Counted from the first letter of the stretch, positions 12,137 through 24,713 are shown. The stretch is 64,000 nt of DNA from Zingiber officinale (GCF_018446385.1 NC_055998.1:74146744-74210743), one strand, 5' to 3'. The notes: generated by a model from the letters alone, not told the origin. Numbers and translations: made by a program.

Positions 12137-15100
12137 CTATACTTCAGAACTGAAATCTTTGGTGCTTCTCCTCGACCATGCTATCTCATATGGATCATTG
12201 TCGACGAATGAGGAATCTTGGTTCTCATTTGACTCACTCACACTGTAAAGGCTGCTGCTTGTATCTTCTGGATTCCCAAATGCCATCCTCCTCAATCTTC
12301 TCATGAATTCCGAGTTGGATGAACTCTCAATGGCACTGTGTCCAGGCAAAACTTCTCCGTGCAAAACCTCGAGAGGTAACTCCCCTTCCAAGAACCGAAC
12401 AATCTGCATAACTTCTTCAGTTAGTTCAAACACGCGTCCTAGAAATACAGACCAATGCTTGAGTCTCAATCAAGAAAAAGTATGCTTTCAATTCAGAACT
12501 GAAACCTTGATCACATAGAAGAGGAGATAAATGATTATGATACATTAGCAAGGTTGATGGCACTAGGATACTTGGTGAGAAGAGATGACACTATCATTTG
12601 CGGAACCACTATTCGGAATCGTATCGCCATCACATAGAGGATAATCATGATAGACTAGCATGTTTAGGCAAGTTTAGTACAAGGTACTGTGGTTAGAAGA
12701 GATAACTAAGTTTACTTGCCTCACTCATTCGCGGCCGAAGTTTTGCAGACTGGCGTACACAGGCAGCGGCGCAAGCAACCATGCGTGTCATCTCGTTAGG
12801 ACCGTAGACTTTCTCAAGACATGGGTCGATGAGGGCATCATAGTTGCCATCCTTTCCAGCTTGTGTTAGCAATGGTCTTGCCTGTGAGAATTTGAATAAC
12901 AAAAAAATGTTCCTTAGTTTTGTTATAGTGAAACATTAATAGGGTAGGAAACATTTGGTTGACGGATCTACAAGTCGAACGAGACCGAAAAAAAGGAAGA
13001 GAAGAAAATGGAACTAGATATACTTAATTAGGCGACTAACCCAAGTAACCAAAGACTCATCCATGTAACCTTGACCTGAAAACACAGGTCGTCTTCCACT
13101 GATCAATTCCAGCAGCATTACTCCGAAAGAAAAGACATCAGACTTATCGCTTAGTTTACCGGAAACTGCGTATTCAGGTGCCACATACCTGCCCGAAAAC
13201 AACATATAAACACTATCTAGAATTACAATTCCAAACCCAATTTGTGAAGACTGATAAGGAAGCAAATAAAGGAACATTTCAGACCCGAAGGTTCCAACAA
13301 CTCTAGTCGAAACATGTGTGTCGCCTTCGCCTTGAAACTTAGCCAGCCCAAAATCTGAAACCTGAAAAGGAATCCAATTTGATTACATTCCCATTCGGAA
13401 AGCAAACTACACAAGTGATTTTTTACTTCACCTTCGGCTCAAAGTTCATATCAAGGAGAATATTGGCAGCCTTGATATCACGGTGAATAATTTTAGGACG
13501 GCCTGTTGAATTCAAAACACAGATATCAGATCAGAGCTACAAAGTTTCATTCACAAAATCACTAAAAGATTGGTGTTCTTCAAACGGAAAGGAACAATGC
13601 AACTGACAATCTTCGTGAAGATAAGCTAACCCCTTCGCGGAACCAACAGCAATCTTGACTCTGATCGACCATTCCATCGTCGGCTGATCCTTCCCTGCAC
13701 AAGTATACACCTATGAAATAACACAAACTCAAATTCATATGAGTTTAGGAGGCTACCATGTAAGTGAAACTCCAGAGTCTTGTTAGGAAGATACTCATAC
13801 ACAAGCATCCTCTGGCTTCCAGAAATGCAGTAGCCTTCCCATGTCACCAAGTGTTTGTGATGAACACGACTGAGTTTTTCGACTTCGGCAAGGAATTCTC
13901 GGTCGCCCTGCCCACTCCCGGCCGTCAATCTCTTGACGGCGAATTCCTTGCCATCGAGTGTGCCTTTGAAAACCTGGCCAAAGCCACCTCTGCCGAGAAT
14001 ATTAGCGTCGGAGAATCCTGCGGTTGCCCGTGCCAGTTCTTCGAAAGTGAAGTTAATCTTTGCAAAATTGAGGTTGAAGGCTGGGGAAGAGGGCGATAAT
14101 GGAGTTTCACCGGAGGGGTGGCGGGATCCTGAATGGCGGCTCGGTCCACTTGAAAGAGGCATTGTCTCTGAGGAAGAGAGCTTCACCGGTGAAGGAGTAT
14201 AATGAGGAGGATATGGATAGTCTGAGAATGAAAGGTCTATTAGTACGAGATGTTAAGAACAATTGGCCAAAAAAGATCGGTTTTTTTTTTGAAGAATTAT
14301 TGGGTAACGGTTTGATCTTTGGAAGAGTACCTGGGTGTGGGGAAGATGTTGGTGTCGGAGGTCGTCGCCGGCGACTCCTCCGGCAGAGGAATAAAAATAC
14401 GCCCAGCAAAAGGGCGAGGACCACGGCCGCCGCTGCTCCCCCTCCTGCTATTGCTCCAGTTGAGGACGACGAGCTTGAGGTGTTCGAGGATGGAGGTGGC
14501 GGACCTGGCGGTGGAGATGGTGTGAGTGGAGGCGACGGTGGAGATGGTGTGAGTGGAGGCGACGGTGGAGATGGTGTGAGCGGAGATGAAGGTGGCGGCG
14601 ACGGTGGAGGTACGTTACGCGGAGGAGTGATTGGTGGAGGGGGCGACCGAGTCAAGGGTGGCGGAGGTGGAGAGAGGACCGGCGAGGGAGGACCCACTTG
14701 GGGTGGAGGCGGTGACCGAGGAGGGAGGAGCGGTGGCGGCGGCGAGGCGGCCGGAGGGGAGGCAGGGGGAGGAGCGGGATTCGAAGGAGGGGGCGGCGAC
14801 GGCGAGGTGGCCGGAGGGGAGGCAGGGGGAGGAGCGGGATTCGAAGGAGGGGGCGGCGGCGGAGAGGCGGGCGGAGGGGAGGCAGGGGGAGGAACGGAAT
14901 TCGAAGGAGAGGGCGGCGGCGACGACGATAGTGGAGGAGGGGATGCCGGCGGAGGTGTTGCTGGAGGAGGAGAGGTGGGAGGCGGCGGCGCTGAGGTAGG
15001 CGGAGGGGACGTCGCCGGCGGAGGAGTTGCCGGAGGAGGAGATGTAGGAGGCGGCGACGCCGAATTAGGCGGAGGGCTGGAAACCGGAGGGGGCGGGATG

Positions 15101-15261
15101 GGCGTCGTCGGAGGCGGCGCTGAGTTGGAAGGGGGCGGCGCAGCATTCGAAGTCGTCGGAGGCGGCGAGGAATTCGTCGGAGGAGGAGGCGCAGAGGCCA
15201 CTGGAGGAGGCGTCGAGGACGGCGGCGGGGGGCCCGAGGCCGTCGGGGGCGACGCAGACAT
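12137..15261 (-). CDS. PERK: Proline-rich extensin-like receptor kinase (PERK family)
   Basis: Eight exons on the minus strand: 14331-15261, 13757-14221, 13608-13694, 13432-13502, 13285-13361, 13041-13188, 12720-12881, 12137-12403; 735 residues in frame. Residues 1-268 are an extracellular Pro/Ser domain (repeated PPPASPPP-type blocks), 269-293 a transmembrane helix followed by RRSRRRR. The kinase domain has the glycine loop GRGGFG (387-392), catalytic Lys407 in AVKRL, HRD 501-503, DFG 521-523 and APE 547-549, so it looks catalytically competent. PERKs are plasma-membrane kinases thought to sense the cell wall. Six introns are GT-AG; the last appears to be GC-AG (donor GCAAGT after 12720). 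The first exon is very GC-rich, which explains long spurious Gly-rich frames on the plus strand. The member within the family is not assigned. Confidence 0.95.
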
Positions 15262-15956
15262 GGCGGCGTCAAAGCCGGGAGTGACGCCGGGCGGGAAACG
15301 AGTTTACGCGTTGCTCAGCTCGCTTTTCCCTATAATCCACGGACGTTCCACGACGAAATGCTTATTATAAAATTAATATGCCATTTTAATTAAACGATGC
15401 TTACACAGCATAATATCACATTTTTATTTAAATTTAATATTACAAGTTAAATTAAATTCAATAGCAAATACAAAACTCCAAAGAATTAAAGACATGTCAA
15501 AGTCAAACCCTTCACATAATTATAAAATGCCCAAAAAAATCACCCCCCTAAAAAAAATAATAATAAGTTGCAGCGACCAAGTGCACGTTGTTAGTAATTT
15601 ATCAAAATAAATTTTATTATATGATAATTTCATGTCCTCGATAAGAGTTTTCCTAATAGGCGCACATTACTTGTTCTTACCCAATGGGAGTTCTTGACTT
15701 TTTTTTACGTCGAGGGCAAAAAATAAATAATTAATCATTTTAATTTGTCATTTTTTTTAAAAAAATATATTAATTTTGCCGAGTCTTCTTCAAGTAGATC
15801 GACGATGATCGTTGAAGAATTCTTCGACATGCTGATGTTTTTGATGATATTAGTAATCCTTGGGATACTTGTGAATTTAATGGATCTTAGAGAAGAAAGA
15901 ATTAGAAAATATAAATGAATCAAATCAAGTTTAAAATATTAATATTTGAATTTGAA

Positions 15957-15992
<36 letters not shown>

Positions 15993-16541
15993 TATACATA
16001 CATATATTATATTTAAAATAATTAGTATTCTATTTGCGACTCATAAATAATGAAACAAAATATTATATATTCAAATTCAGCAAAAAAGTTTTCAATTCCA
16101 ACTCGAATAATTTCAAATTAAAAAAAAAGAGAATTCGAGGAATAATCCAGCCTGGCAGAACAAACAGAGCATAGAGCATGGAGATTAGAAAAGAAGGCGA
16201 GAGAGAATTCAACACACGGAGTTGTCCAAAGAAAAGTAGGCACAACGACTTCAGACAGAAGCCTATACGGTTTTGAGTAGGAGGAGAAGGTGCACAAGCA
16301 AAGAGTTTCAACTACTCATTTGAACATTCAAAAAACTCAAGAAACATAAAGCATAAAGAAACAATTTGTTTGCGCGTTATAACAAAACTTGATGGCCTGA
16401 TGAACAAACCTGACTCCAAGATACAATTCCCTCTTCGAGCCGAGAAACAAGAAAGTAAAAAACTTTAGCGGAGCCGATTGTTTCGGTATCGACTGTCACA
16501 ATGTATGGAAGACAGTGGTTGGAACTACATCAATCCAATGT
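15262..16541. other. Intergenic DNA between PERK promoter and ADNT1 3' end
   Basis: AT-rich DNA carrying the PERK promoter (near 15262-15600) and the 3' untranslated region of the ADNT1-like gene (about 16050-16541). A (TA)n microsatellite occupies roughly 15958-15990. No additional coding sequence found. Confidence 0.5.
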
Positions 16542-19344
16542 TCACTTCTCTACTCCAAGGACATCCTTTGTGGCCTCATAAGTCACAAATGTAATGGCAA
16601 TTGCCGGCGCAACCTGGAAGAAGAAGAAGAAGTAAGTCAAGCTGAAATCATTTCAGCTGCGGTGGTGGGAAGCACAAACCTTGACACAGTTGGGGACCAG
16701 ACCCTTGTACAATGCACGAAAGCCTTCGTTTTGGACCGTCTTCCTGAAGGCATCAACCATTCCATTGTACTCCAAGGGCGCTTTGCTCTTACCCTGGCCT
16801 GTCACGATTGTGCCAGCGTCCTTCCAGCCCACCATTTGCATTCTTCTCCGAATTACATCGAGCGGGTAGGCAAAGGTCTGGCCAGCGATTCCGGCTGTAG
16901 CTCCGCAAGCCAGCTTCGTGGAGATATTCAACTCAGAATCTTCAGCAAGTCCATATGGATTAGTTTTGATCAGCCAATCCTTCAGAGATTCATAGACACC
17001 AAAGTTGAGGCCGGCGTAGGGGATCTGCGAATCCAAAGAAGAGTTGTGAGGTATGAAAATTAGTTCCTTAACTTTCATGTTGCTTCAACTAAATCGGTAT
17101 CGAAAGAGTTTTCAGGTCACCTTTTTCTATATGACAGAAAATGCACTACTAAGGAAGAGAAAATGCGCCTAAGTGATTCGAGATTTCAAAAACACAACCT
17201 AACGATGATGATGAAGATGTTGGCATTGTTTTTGAATGTTGGGGATTTCAAGCTCAACATAGATCAGAAACTTACGACTCCAATGACCGACGGAAGCCAG
17301 CCTCTGTAAAGAGATCGAAAACCTTCTTCCCTATAAATGGTTGCTAAAGCATGAATCATTCCTCTGTACTGGCGAGGGGACTTGTCTGTCTGCATAAAAA
17401 GAAAAGCCAATAGAATGAATAAAATATCACTCAATCTAAAAACAAGTTGATGTTCAGACTTGTCGAAGGAAGAGAAGCAGAACCTGGACAGTGATCCTTC
17501 CTCGAACCATGTCCATGGGATAAGTAGATGACATTCCGATAATTCCAGCACAAGCTCCCGCTCCAAGGCGCAACACAGGAGTAAGTTGAGCATCTTCTGA
17601 AATTGTTGCAACCTAACAAATGAATCATAATTTGAAAAAAAAAAAAAACGATATGTATCCATAACTACAAGTCTTTTAATATTATTTAAACCATTTAATG
17701 GTATGTCGTTCCATCCTTAGTTTGCAATTCAGGGATGTCAAGATTGAGGTTTCTGCAGGGTACCTTTGGACTCGACAAGTTAGAACCCCTTTCTCATAGT
17801 GCAAGGGCAGAAAAGATTGGAGCTATTCTCGTTGTAATGGTCCATTATGAAGTCATCTTCCATGAGCAAACTCAAACTTTACAATCCTCATCATGTGTTT
17901 GTTTTTGATGTATAGTGTTTTCAGATGAGTTGGATAGCGAAAAAGGGAGGAAAACCAATAACAACAAACAAAGAACAGCTCAACATGAAGGAATATGCAT
18001 ACCGTTGCCGGATTGCCACCGGTAAAGCCACAGAATTTCGCTGTACAAAATATAACATTGGTATAAGAATAAAGTACAGGATTTGAATAACTAGCCGAGC
18101 CTTATTGAAACAACACACAGGCTTTGCTTCCAAGAAAACTTTAGAAAAAACTTCTAAGGTCCTTGAATAGTGAAATGAACTCGACATTACGATATCTGTT
18201 CATTTGTTCCTTGAATATTAACAGCCTAGATGTGAAGATCACAGAGATGAACTATTTGGTAGAATATTCTCGAAGCATTGTGAAATCTGGGGAAAATAGT
18301 AAAGATATGGGCATACCGTGAAGCTTGTTCGTAAGTAAAGAATTTAACTGCAGAATTTGGGATGATTCGTGCACAATTGGTTCCATTGCCTTTGAAAAGC
18401 CCTATAAAACCCTCAGATCTCCAAATGTACTTGAGGCCTTGTATTGTTCCATTATACTGAATATAGTGAGGATTTTGGACCTGTATGCATTCGTCTTTGT
18501 CCGGTTAAAAACAGAACAAATACATTGTGTATATTCCTTTAGATAATGACTTTTTGCAGATATATATATAGTCCATATGTAGGATAAGAAGAACAAATTC
18601 ACTGTATAATGACTGACAAATGCAGATACATGGTCCATACTTTCCAACAAAGAAAACAAACATAGATTGTTGAACACAAAGATAAATTGCATTGATCATT
18701 GGCTGTTTTGATTCTTTGGAGCAACTCGATGAAATTAGTAAATTCTTTTAGGAGGCCCCCAATGACTAGATCGACCTCATCCCATTTTTACAGTAAGATG
18801 GTTGGCTGTTCACGGACTAGCTGTACCTAATTTTTCTTTTTTGGGATCAATATCAGCAATGCAATTCATCCGATGATAAACCTAATCCTCAGTCCTCTTT
18901 AAAGCCCTTGTTGAAATTTTTTATAGTAGAGGAACTTGAGTGAAACCCCTGAATGTGCTGTATAAAAACTTGTTTGCTGATGATTCTGTCCGGTTCAAAC
19001 AAAGCTCCATAATATCAAACATATTAAATTCATTAAAAACAGAAATAAAATCAGGCTGCTACAACCAATAAGTGATCTCAACCAATGTAGGAACTACAGA
19101 AATTCCACCAAAATAAGAGTTGAAAAGAGAGAACATCTAATCTTCATTTGCAAAAAAAATAAGAAAACACGCAATGGAAAATGAATCTTCACCTGAAGTA
19201 AGATTTTTAATCGTTCAAGTGGAGCAACAGCAGTCCTTGATCTGCAAAATAGTTCTATAAGATGCCGAATTCTTCTTTAAATGAATACAATAATAGAATT
19301 TTATCAGTGCTATACTGGTAAATCACAAATAATAATAATAATAA

Positions 19345-19375
<31 letters not shown>

Positions 19376-19608
19376 AAATGGCCTTATTTTTACAACAAAT
19401 GAGCCAAAAGGAGAGGGAAAGAGCACGAATCGACTCACACTCCTCCAGCAACACCTCCGGCGACGAGGGATTTGCAGATGCTCATAAACGAGCGGCCGGG
19501 GTCCTTGACTCCCTCCCCCGAGAGCTTCGGGTCCTCCGCTAGGTTCACGATCGCGTTGGGGGCCGCCGACTCCTCCGTCCCCTTCCGGCCCAGATCTTCC
19601 GATTCCAT
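16542..19608 (-). CDS. ADNT1: Mitochondrial adenine nucleotide transporter ADNT1
   Basis: Eight exons on the minus strand: 19439-19608, 19193-19241, 18317-18480, 18003-18040, 17484-17596, 17276-17389, 16680-17024, 16542-16613; all joins keep frame and give 354 residues, close to Arabidopsis ADNT1. It is a mitochondrial carrier family protein with three ~100-residue repeats, each with a Px[DE]xx[KR]-type signature: PLERLK, YPMDMVR and [20 protein letters not shown] and the N-terminal [10 protein letters not shown] block mark it as the ADNT1 type rather than the classical ADP/ATP carrier (RRRMMM). ADNT1 exchanges AMP/ADP/ATP across the inner mitochondrial membrane and matters in non-green tissue. 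Exon 4 is only 38 nt. The start is the first ATG in this frame after the GC-rich leader. The promoter lies against duplicated unit A (from 19741). Confidence 0.95.
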
Positions 19609-20567
19609 CGCACAACGTAGGCGATGGCAGAGGAGGGCAGCGGAAAAGGGGAGGCGGCCGGAGCGCTTGTCGGCGGCGCTCGCTCTCCCTGTAGTTTATA
19701 TAGTCGTCGGAGAGATGCCCTTTAATTTGCTTCTTGTTTAAACGATTCAAGTCATCGCCACCATCGCTCGTTAGGAACGTGACGTGAGCGTGAAATTACG
19801 AAAAATTTCCTAATTATGTTACTAAATTACTCATACACCCTCTTAACTAAAATTAATTATAGACATAATTAGAAATTCTTATTTTTAGAAAGCAAGTCGT
19901 TTATTAAAAATATTAAATTTTCGAAACATACGGGATCTACCTTCCTTTCTCATATTTTAAAATAATAATACTATATAGATCTTTTTAAACCACTTTATCT
20001 CTTATTGTATTATCGTATATATATTTAAATAAATTTTATTTTATTTTATTATTATTAATCAAGTCTTTTTTTATATTATTTTTTCTCATTTGATATATAT
20101 ATTTGTAATAGTTTCACATCATTTGAAGTATTTATTGATCATTTAAGTATATGCTCGTACTATTTTAAATATGTCTTTAAAAATTTTCTCTTATTTATTA
20201 TTTTATCCATTCTCGTATGTCCACACATCTACCTTAACATCCCTATCTTCGTAATTCTCATCTTCTACTCATGTCTGTGATTTTATAAAATTTCCTTTTA
20301 AATTTTAGAGGTATTTAACGATCATATAAAATAACTGATATTTTTTTCTATTTTATTCTATGTAAGACATTTTTCTCAATTTTAAAAGTAAAAAAAATAT
20401 AAAAACATATATATATATAGAGATTTTTATTTGGCAAATTAGGGTATTGAAAAAAAATAATTGATATTCTTTTAAAATAGCTATTGGATTGTATTATGTT
20501 CCATATAGTAAATTCGTGTACCTTTCTTTCTTTTATATTTATTGTAGTGATTTAGGTAAACTTATAA

Positions 20568-21132
20568 GGCCGCGTTTGGTAACATGTAATCTACCTTGTA
20601 ATGTAATCCAGATTACATTACAAAGTCGATTATTTTGTTTGGTTTGATTTAAAACTTGTAATGTAATGTAATCTGGATTACAAAAGGTAGTGAAGATTTG
20701 TAATCTGGATTACAAAGCAAATGCTATGTAATCCGATTACATTACGAGGTCATTGTTTCACCAAAGTTTAAATGCCGAATATACCCCTAGTATGTTGTCG
20801 ACCGTCGCCCGCCACCGGTAGCCGACCTTCGTCGCCGGCCACCGCCGGTCGCCGGTCGCCGGCCGCCGGCCACCGCCGGCCGCCGCCTGCCGCAAACTCC
20901 GGCAGAGGTATGACGACCGCCGATAGAGGTCACAGGATATTTTTATCATTTTATAATAATATGAATTACATTTTTTATAAAAAATAATGGACACCAAACA
21001 AAAGAATGTAATCATCTTTGTAATCAAAGATTACATACATTACATTACCAAACGTAGTAATGTAATCAAGATTACATTACAAATTTAATTACATTACAAG
21101 TTAGATTATATTACACCCAACCAAACGTAACC
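20568..21132. mobile_element. Tourist-like (PIF/Harbinger) MITE with verified empty site
   Basis: Terminal inverted repeats: left GGCCGCGTTTGGT, right (read inwards) GGTTACGTTTGGT. Flanked by TAA at 20565-20567 and 21133-21135. The paralogous copy B reads CTTATAAATGTTG at the corresponding place (near 36456-36468), i.e. one TAA and no element, so insertion followed the duplication. The 565-bp body is full of alternating GTAATGTAAT/ATTACATTAC motifs and has an internal GC-rich island at 20800-20900 made of CCGGTCGCCGGCC-like repeats. No transposase frame; mobilised in trans if at all. Confidence 0.85.
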
Positions 21133-22238
21133 TAAATGTTGAACACGTTACAAGTGTTAAAAGCTTCAAATAGTTGCATCTCATCATCCGTAATTACAAG
21201 CACCTAATAAAGACTAAGGCTACAACGAGATTTCGAGTATGTGTGAAGTTCAATCTCCTTGCAACGACAAGAGGTGATTATAGGGAACGAAGAGGATGTG
21301 AAAGCAAAAAGTCAAGAAAAATGATCCAAGAGAAAAAATAACTACAATATCTCTACCACAATCGGTGCTTTATTGAGACTTTCTTGGCAAAGATAGAAAG
21401 GATGGTTTGAGCAATGGAAACAGTGAAAATTAAATCAGATCTTGAGACAGTGTATCAAGTTTTTTTATGTCCTCATGTTTCTGTCTTCGAGATTATAGTA
21501 CAATGATAAGATATTTAAGTTGTCATCTATATATTTATAATTTGAACTTCAGCTACAATGAATTTGTAAAAAAATTTTCTCTTAATGGGGCACGTAATTA
21601 AAGGATACTGAGATCCTGGGCTGCTCGCTACGAGCGCTTCCCGATTTACTATGGTGGTCGATGGAAAATTTCCGTGGAGCCGAGCCGATCACCTGAGACT
21701 CGACGTTACCCAGCTTGATTAATTTTTTTTTTGTCCTCATGTTTTTTCATCGATCAGATGGTCATGACATTCTTGTGATGCACATTGCATCCATAAGATA
21801 TGATTTAATCCTTCCGATCGACGAAAGGACATGGGAATATAAGAATCTTGGAATAAAAGATCTGATCTCGTGAATAACTATGAGTTAGATATTTTTAAAA
21901 ATAGTTTTTTTAAAAAGTAAAAGTTAATTGTAAATGGCTGAGAGTAGTGTGTAATTTATGAAATTTGAAGAGTAAAGGAAAAATAAGATTAATTAGTGCT
22001 AAAGGAAACATATAATTTCCTTAAATAACTGTCACTTGCAAGGAGGAAAAAAATCTCTTGAAGAAATAATTGATTTAAAGAAGTGAATTAAGAGTTAGGG
22101 ACGTTTCATAATGGATATTATTATCATGAAATAAGGGTGATATTAAAATTTTTAAAACTTAACGGTAAAAGTGGAAAATCATGCGGGAGGACAGTACAGG
22201 CCTGGTTTAAAACTTCACGTGCATGATAGGAAAAACAT

Positions 22239-22311
22239 CGCCCACCGTGGGGCTCGAACCCACGACCACAAGGTTAAGAGCCTTGCGCTCTACCAACTGA
22301 GCTAGACGGGC
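22239..22311 (-). tRNA. tRNA-Lys(CTT): tRNA-Lys (anticodon CTT), copy A
   Basis: Minus-strand 73-nt gene starting GCCCGTCTAGCTCAGTTGG (box A) with a T-arm GTGGGTTCGAGCCCCAC (box B). The acceptor stem pairs GCCCGTC with GGTGGGC, with two G-T pairs. The anticodon stem CAAGG/CCTTG encloses loop CTCTTAA, so the anticodon is CTT (reads AAG, lysine). No intron, no encoded CCA. Plus-strand ATTTTTT directly beyond 22311 belongs to the 5' flank; a T-run terminator after 22239 on the minus strand is not obvious (ATGTTTTTCC, with TTTTT, lies about 2 nt past the gene). Confidence 0.97.
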
Positions 22312-22645
22312 TGTTGATTATTTTTTCAACTTTTATTTTTGTTGATTACTATAAAACTATTTATTAACGATCTAATCACTCATTCATTGCTACTGAATCA
22401 TTTATATAAGAAAAAATTTATTTATTTATTTATTAGATCATGCATTTTGACAAGATAAATTACAGTCAAAATTTAAATAAAATAATAATGTGCTAAAAAT
22501 GTAAATAATTTGTGTTGTATAAAATTAATTTATTGGACTGATAAAATTATGAGAATTAAATAAATATGATATAAAAATTAATATATCAAATGAAATTATC
22601 TTTGTCAATAATAATAATAAACGATTCAAGTCATTGCCACCATCG

Positions 22646-22802
22646 GTGACAAAAGACGAATACGCTCACTCCCAGCGTCCCCGCCAACCTGTCCCAGGAT
22701 CAACACGGAGGAGATAAATCACATGTGATTACTAGCAGGGCGTAGCCACCTTAAGGAGAGGGGGTGCGACCGCCCCCTCTCACATTTTATTAAAAAAATA
22801 AG

Positions 22803-22836
<34 letters not shown>

Positions 22837-23883
22837 GGAAGTCCTTATCGTCATTCACCATTCAATGTCTAAAATTGAAATTGATCATATATTTTGAAAG
22901 TTCATTATTTAAGTTATCCATTAGTACCACTTCTACGAGGAAATATCATGATTTGAAATGTTAAGTATTGAATTTTAAAAATAAAATATATAATAAGAAA
23001 TAGATGAAATAAATCGTAGGGCACAAAGTAAGGAAACTAAATTAAAATTGAATCGAGTTTGAACTAAATTCAACGGGTAGATATGGAGATAAGAATTATG
23101 TTAGTTCTAATTGGAATTGATTTGGAGTTGAATTATGATCGAACCAAGTTTAATGTTTAAATGAGTTCGAACGATTTAAAAAGAATTAGGATATTTTTAA
23201 TGAAACCTTTCATTTTTTTTATCTCCCTCTTCTCTCTATGCATGTTACATCCCAACGTATCGTATGCCAACCCTTCACCCATTCCTCTCTTTTATTTTTT
23301 TTTCTTCCTCTTCTTCCTCATTTGCTTCTTCTCCTCTTTTCCAACGTTAGTAAACCTACAATTTTTTCCTCTCCTCTTCTACAGACACGAGCTTTTTTCT
23401 TCTCTTTTCTCTTCTCCAGAAACAAGAAATACAACACCGGTTGTTGCCCTTTCTAACAACAAGATCAAGCAGCCATCAACCTCTCTATCTTCTTCCTCTT
23501 CTGGTATTTTTTAGAATTTTATTGGCACGACAAAATAGTCATGTTTTATCTTACCTTGCTCTCTTTGTGTTATTGTCGAACTCACCGAAACTAGTCAAGG
23601 TTGTTAACGAAGAAAGTAAAGTTCTCCTTTTTTTCTTCTTCCTCTCTATTTTTCTCAAAAGCAATGATCTTCCAAGAGTTGTAAGTTATTCCTTTCTCGT
23701 TTCATGAATTTTTGAAAATTGCCCCTCCTAATCGAAAATCCTAGCTACGCCACTGGCTACTAGCCTTTGGAATAGTGACTAGCACATAAGGGAGACATTT
23801 AACTCGGCTTTGCCGAGATTCAAACCCCAGATTTCATTAGTGGCAACACCTCATGTGCTAGTCACTAGATCCATCCGAGGGGA
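22646..23883 (-). mobile_element. SINE (minus), interrupted by a hAT-like element
   Basis: Same SINE family as at 4006-4228, reversed; its 5' end is at 23883 and it contains box-B-like GGTTTGAATCTCGG (near 23817-23830). Flanked by a 19-bp target duplication: CAAGTCATTGCCACCATCG (22627-22645) and CAAGTCATCGCCACCATCG (23884-23902), one mismatch. A second element splits it at 22737-23750. The copy A paralogue (19747 onward) is the empty site, so insertion came after the tandem duplication. Confidence 0.8.
22737..23750. mobile_element. Non-autonomous hAT-like element inside the SINE
   Basis: Ends read CAGGGCGTAGCCACC on the left and, inverted, CAGTGGCGTAGCTAGG on the right; such CAG-initiated termini are typical of hAT elements. 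The flanks share TACTAG within an imperfect 8-bp repeat (ATTACTAG left, GCTACTAG right). The interior has (TA)n at about 22806-22834 and a pyrimidine-rich stretch with small open frames (23161-23707) but no transposase. The exact border could shift by a base or two. Confidence 0.55.
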
Positions 23884-24181
23884 CAAGTCATCGCCACCAT
23901 CGCTCATTAGGAACGTGAGCGTCAAATTACGAAAAATTTCCTAATTATTTTACTAAATTACTCATACACCCTAATTAACTAAAATTAATTACAGACATAA
24001 TTAGAAATTCTTATTTTTAGAAAGTAAGTCGTTTATTAAAAATATTAAATTTTCAAAACATACGGGATCTACCTTCCTTTCTCATATTTTAAAATAATAA
24101 TAATAACAATCCAGTCTTATTTGAAGTTAACTATATACATCTTTTTAAACCATTAAATTTTATTTCTTACTATATTATCAC

Positions 24182-24220
<39 letters not shown>

Positions 24221-24223
<3 letters not shown>

Positions 24224-24612
24224 TGCGCGCCCGTACAGTGCGCGACTGTGCGCGCAGGATATCAGTGATTTTAGTTTTTTTTTAATTTTTGAATTAAAAA
24301 AAATAATTAAAATATTTTTTAAAAATTTTATTTTTAGGGTTCAGGCTTTGGGTTATAGTATCAAAGTTATTTTTTTTAGATTTTACCTATGGGGTTCAGA
24401 CTTCCCAATTAGATTTAGTGTTTGGTTTTAAAAAAAATTAAAATAAAATTAATTTAAGTATTTATTCAGTATTGTAATATGTTAAGGGGATATATTAATG
24501 TATTAAGAATTTATATAAGGAAATGTTAATTTTTTTAATTTAAAATATTAAAAAAAACAAAGCGATCTCCTGCGCGACGCGCACAGTCGCGCACTGTGCG
24601 CGCCGCGCAGGA
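24221..24612. mobile_element. GC-rich foldback element in a (TA)n tract
   Basis: A 392-bp AT-rich body is bounded by two GC-rich foldbacks. On the left TCCTGCGCGC pairs with GCGCGCAGGA; on the right TCCTGCGCG pairs with CGCGCAGGA. The inner parts share CAGTGCGCGACTGTGCGCG-like sequence. Both sides abut long (TA)n tracts (24185-24220 and 24624-24712). No open frame of note and no family recognised; it may be a non-autonomous MULE or a foldback element that targets TA repeats. Confidence 0.5.
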
Positions 24613-24618
24613 GAACAA

Positions 24619-24623
<5 letters not shown>

Positions 24624-24712
<89 letters not shown>
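24624..24712. repeat. (TA)n microsatellite, MULE target
   Basis: About 89 bp of uninterrupted TA dinucleotide immediately left of the MULE; a matching (TA)n run of about 50 bp follows its right end (36077-36126). The MULE therefore probably inserted into a TA microsatellite, which hides any 9-bp target duplication. Confidence 0.9.

Positions 24713-24713
<1 letters not shown>

Larger units (their letters stand above)
19741..22618. repeat. Tandem duplication unit, copy A (carries tRNA-Lys)
   Basis: Begins AACGATTCAAGTCATCGCC and ends in an (AAT)n run at 22600-22618. The same order of sequences recurs as copy B from 22619. Matching blocks: 19741-20030 with 23884-24180, 20040-20335 with 36127-36450, and 21133-22618 with 36461-37850. 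Differences are scattered substitutions and small indels, so the copies are clearly paralogous. Copy A alone has the MITE at 20568-21132 and about 220 bp just before it. Its left edge lies in the ADNT1 promoter. Confidence 0.85.

Noticed and set aside
14099-15370. 423-residue Gly-rich open frame on the plus strand
   Set aside because: It is the complement of the Pro-rich first exon of the PERK gene; GC-rich codons such as CCG/CCT read as GGX on the other strand. No start context or domain.
16515-17063. 182-residue plus-strand frame over the ADNT1 gene
   Set aside because: Antisense shadow; the minus strand gives a complete mitochondrial carrier.
23161-23707. Overlapping small frames rich in Phe/Leu/Ser
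   Set aside because: Arise from a pyrimidine-rich tract in the hAT-like element; no transmembrane family recognised.
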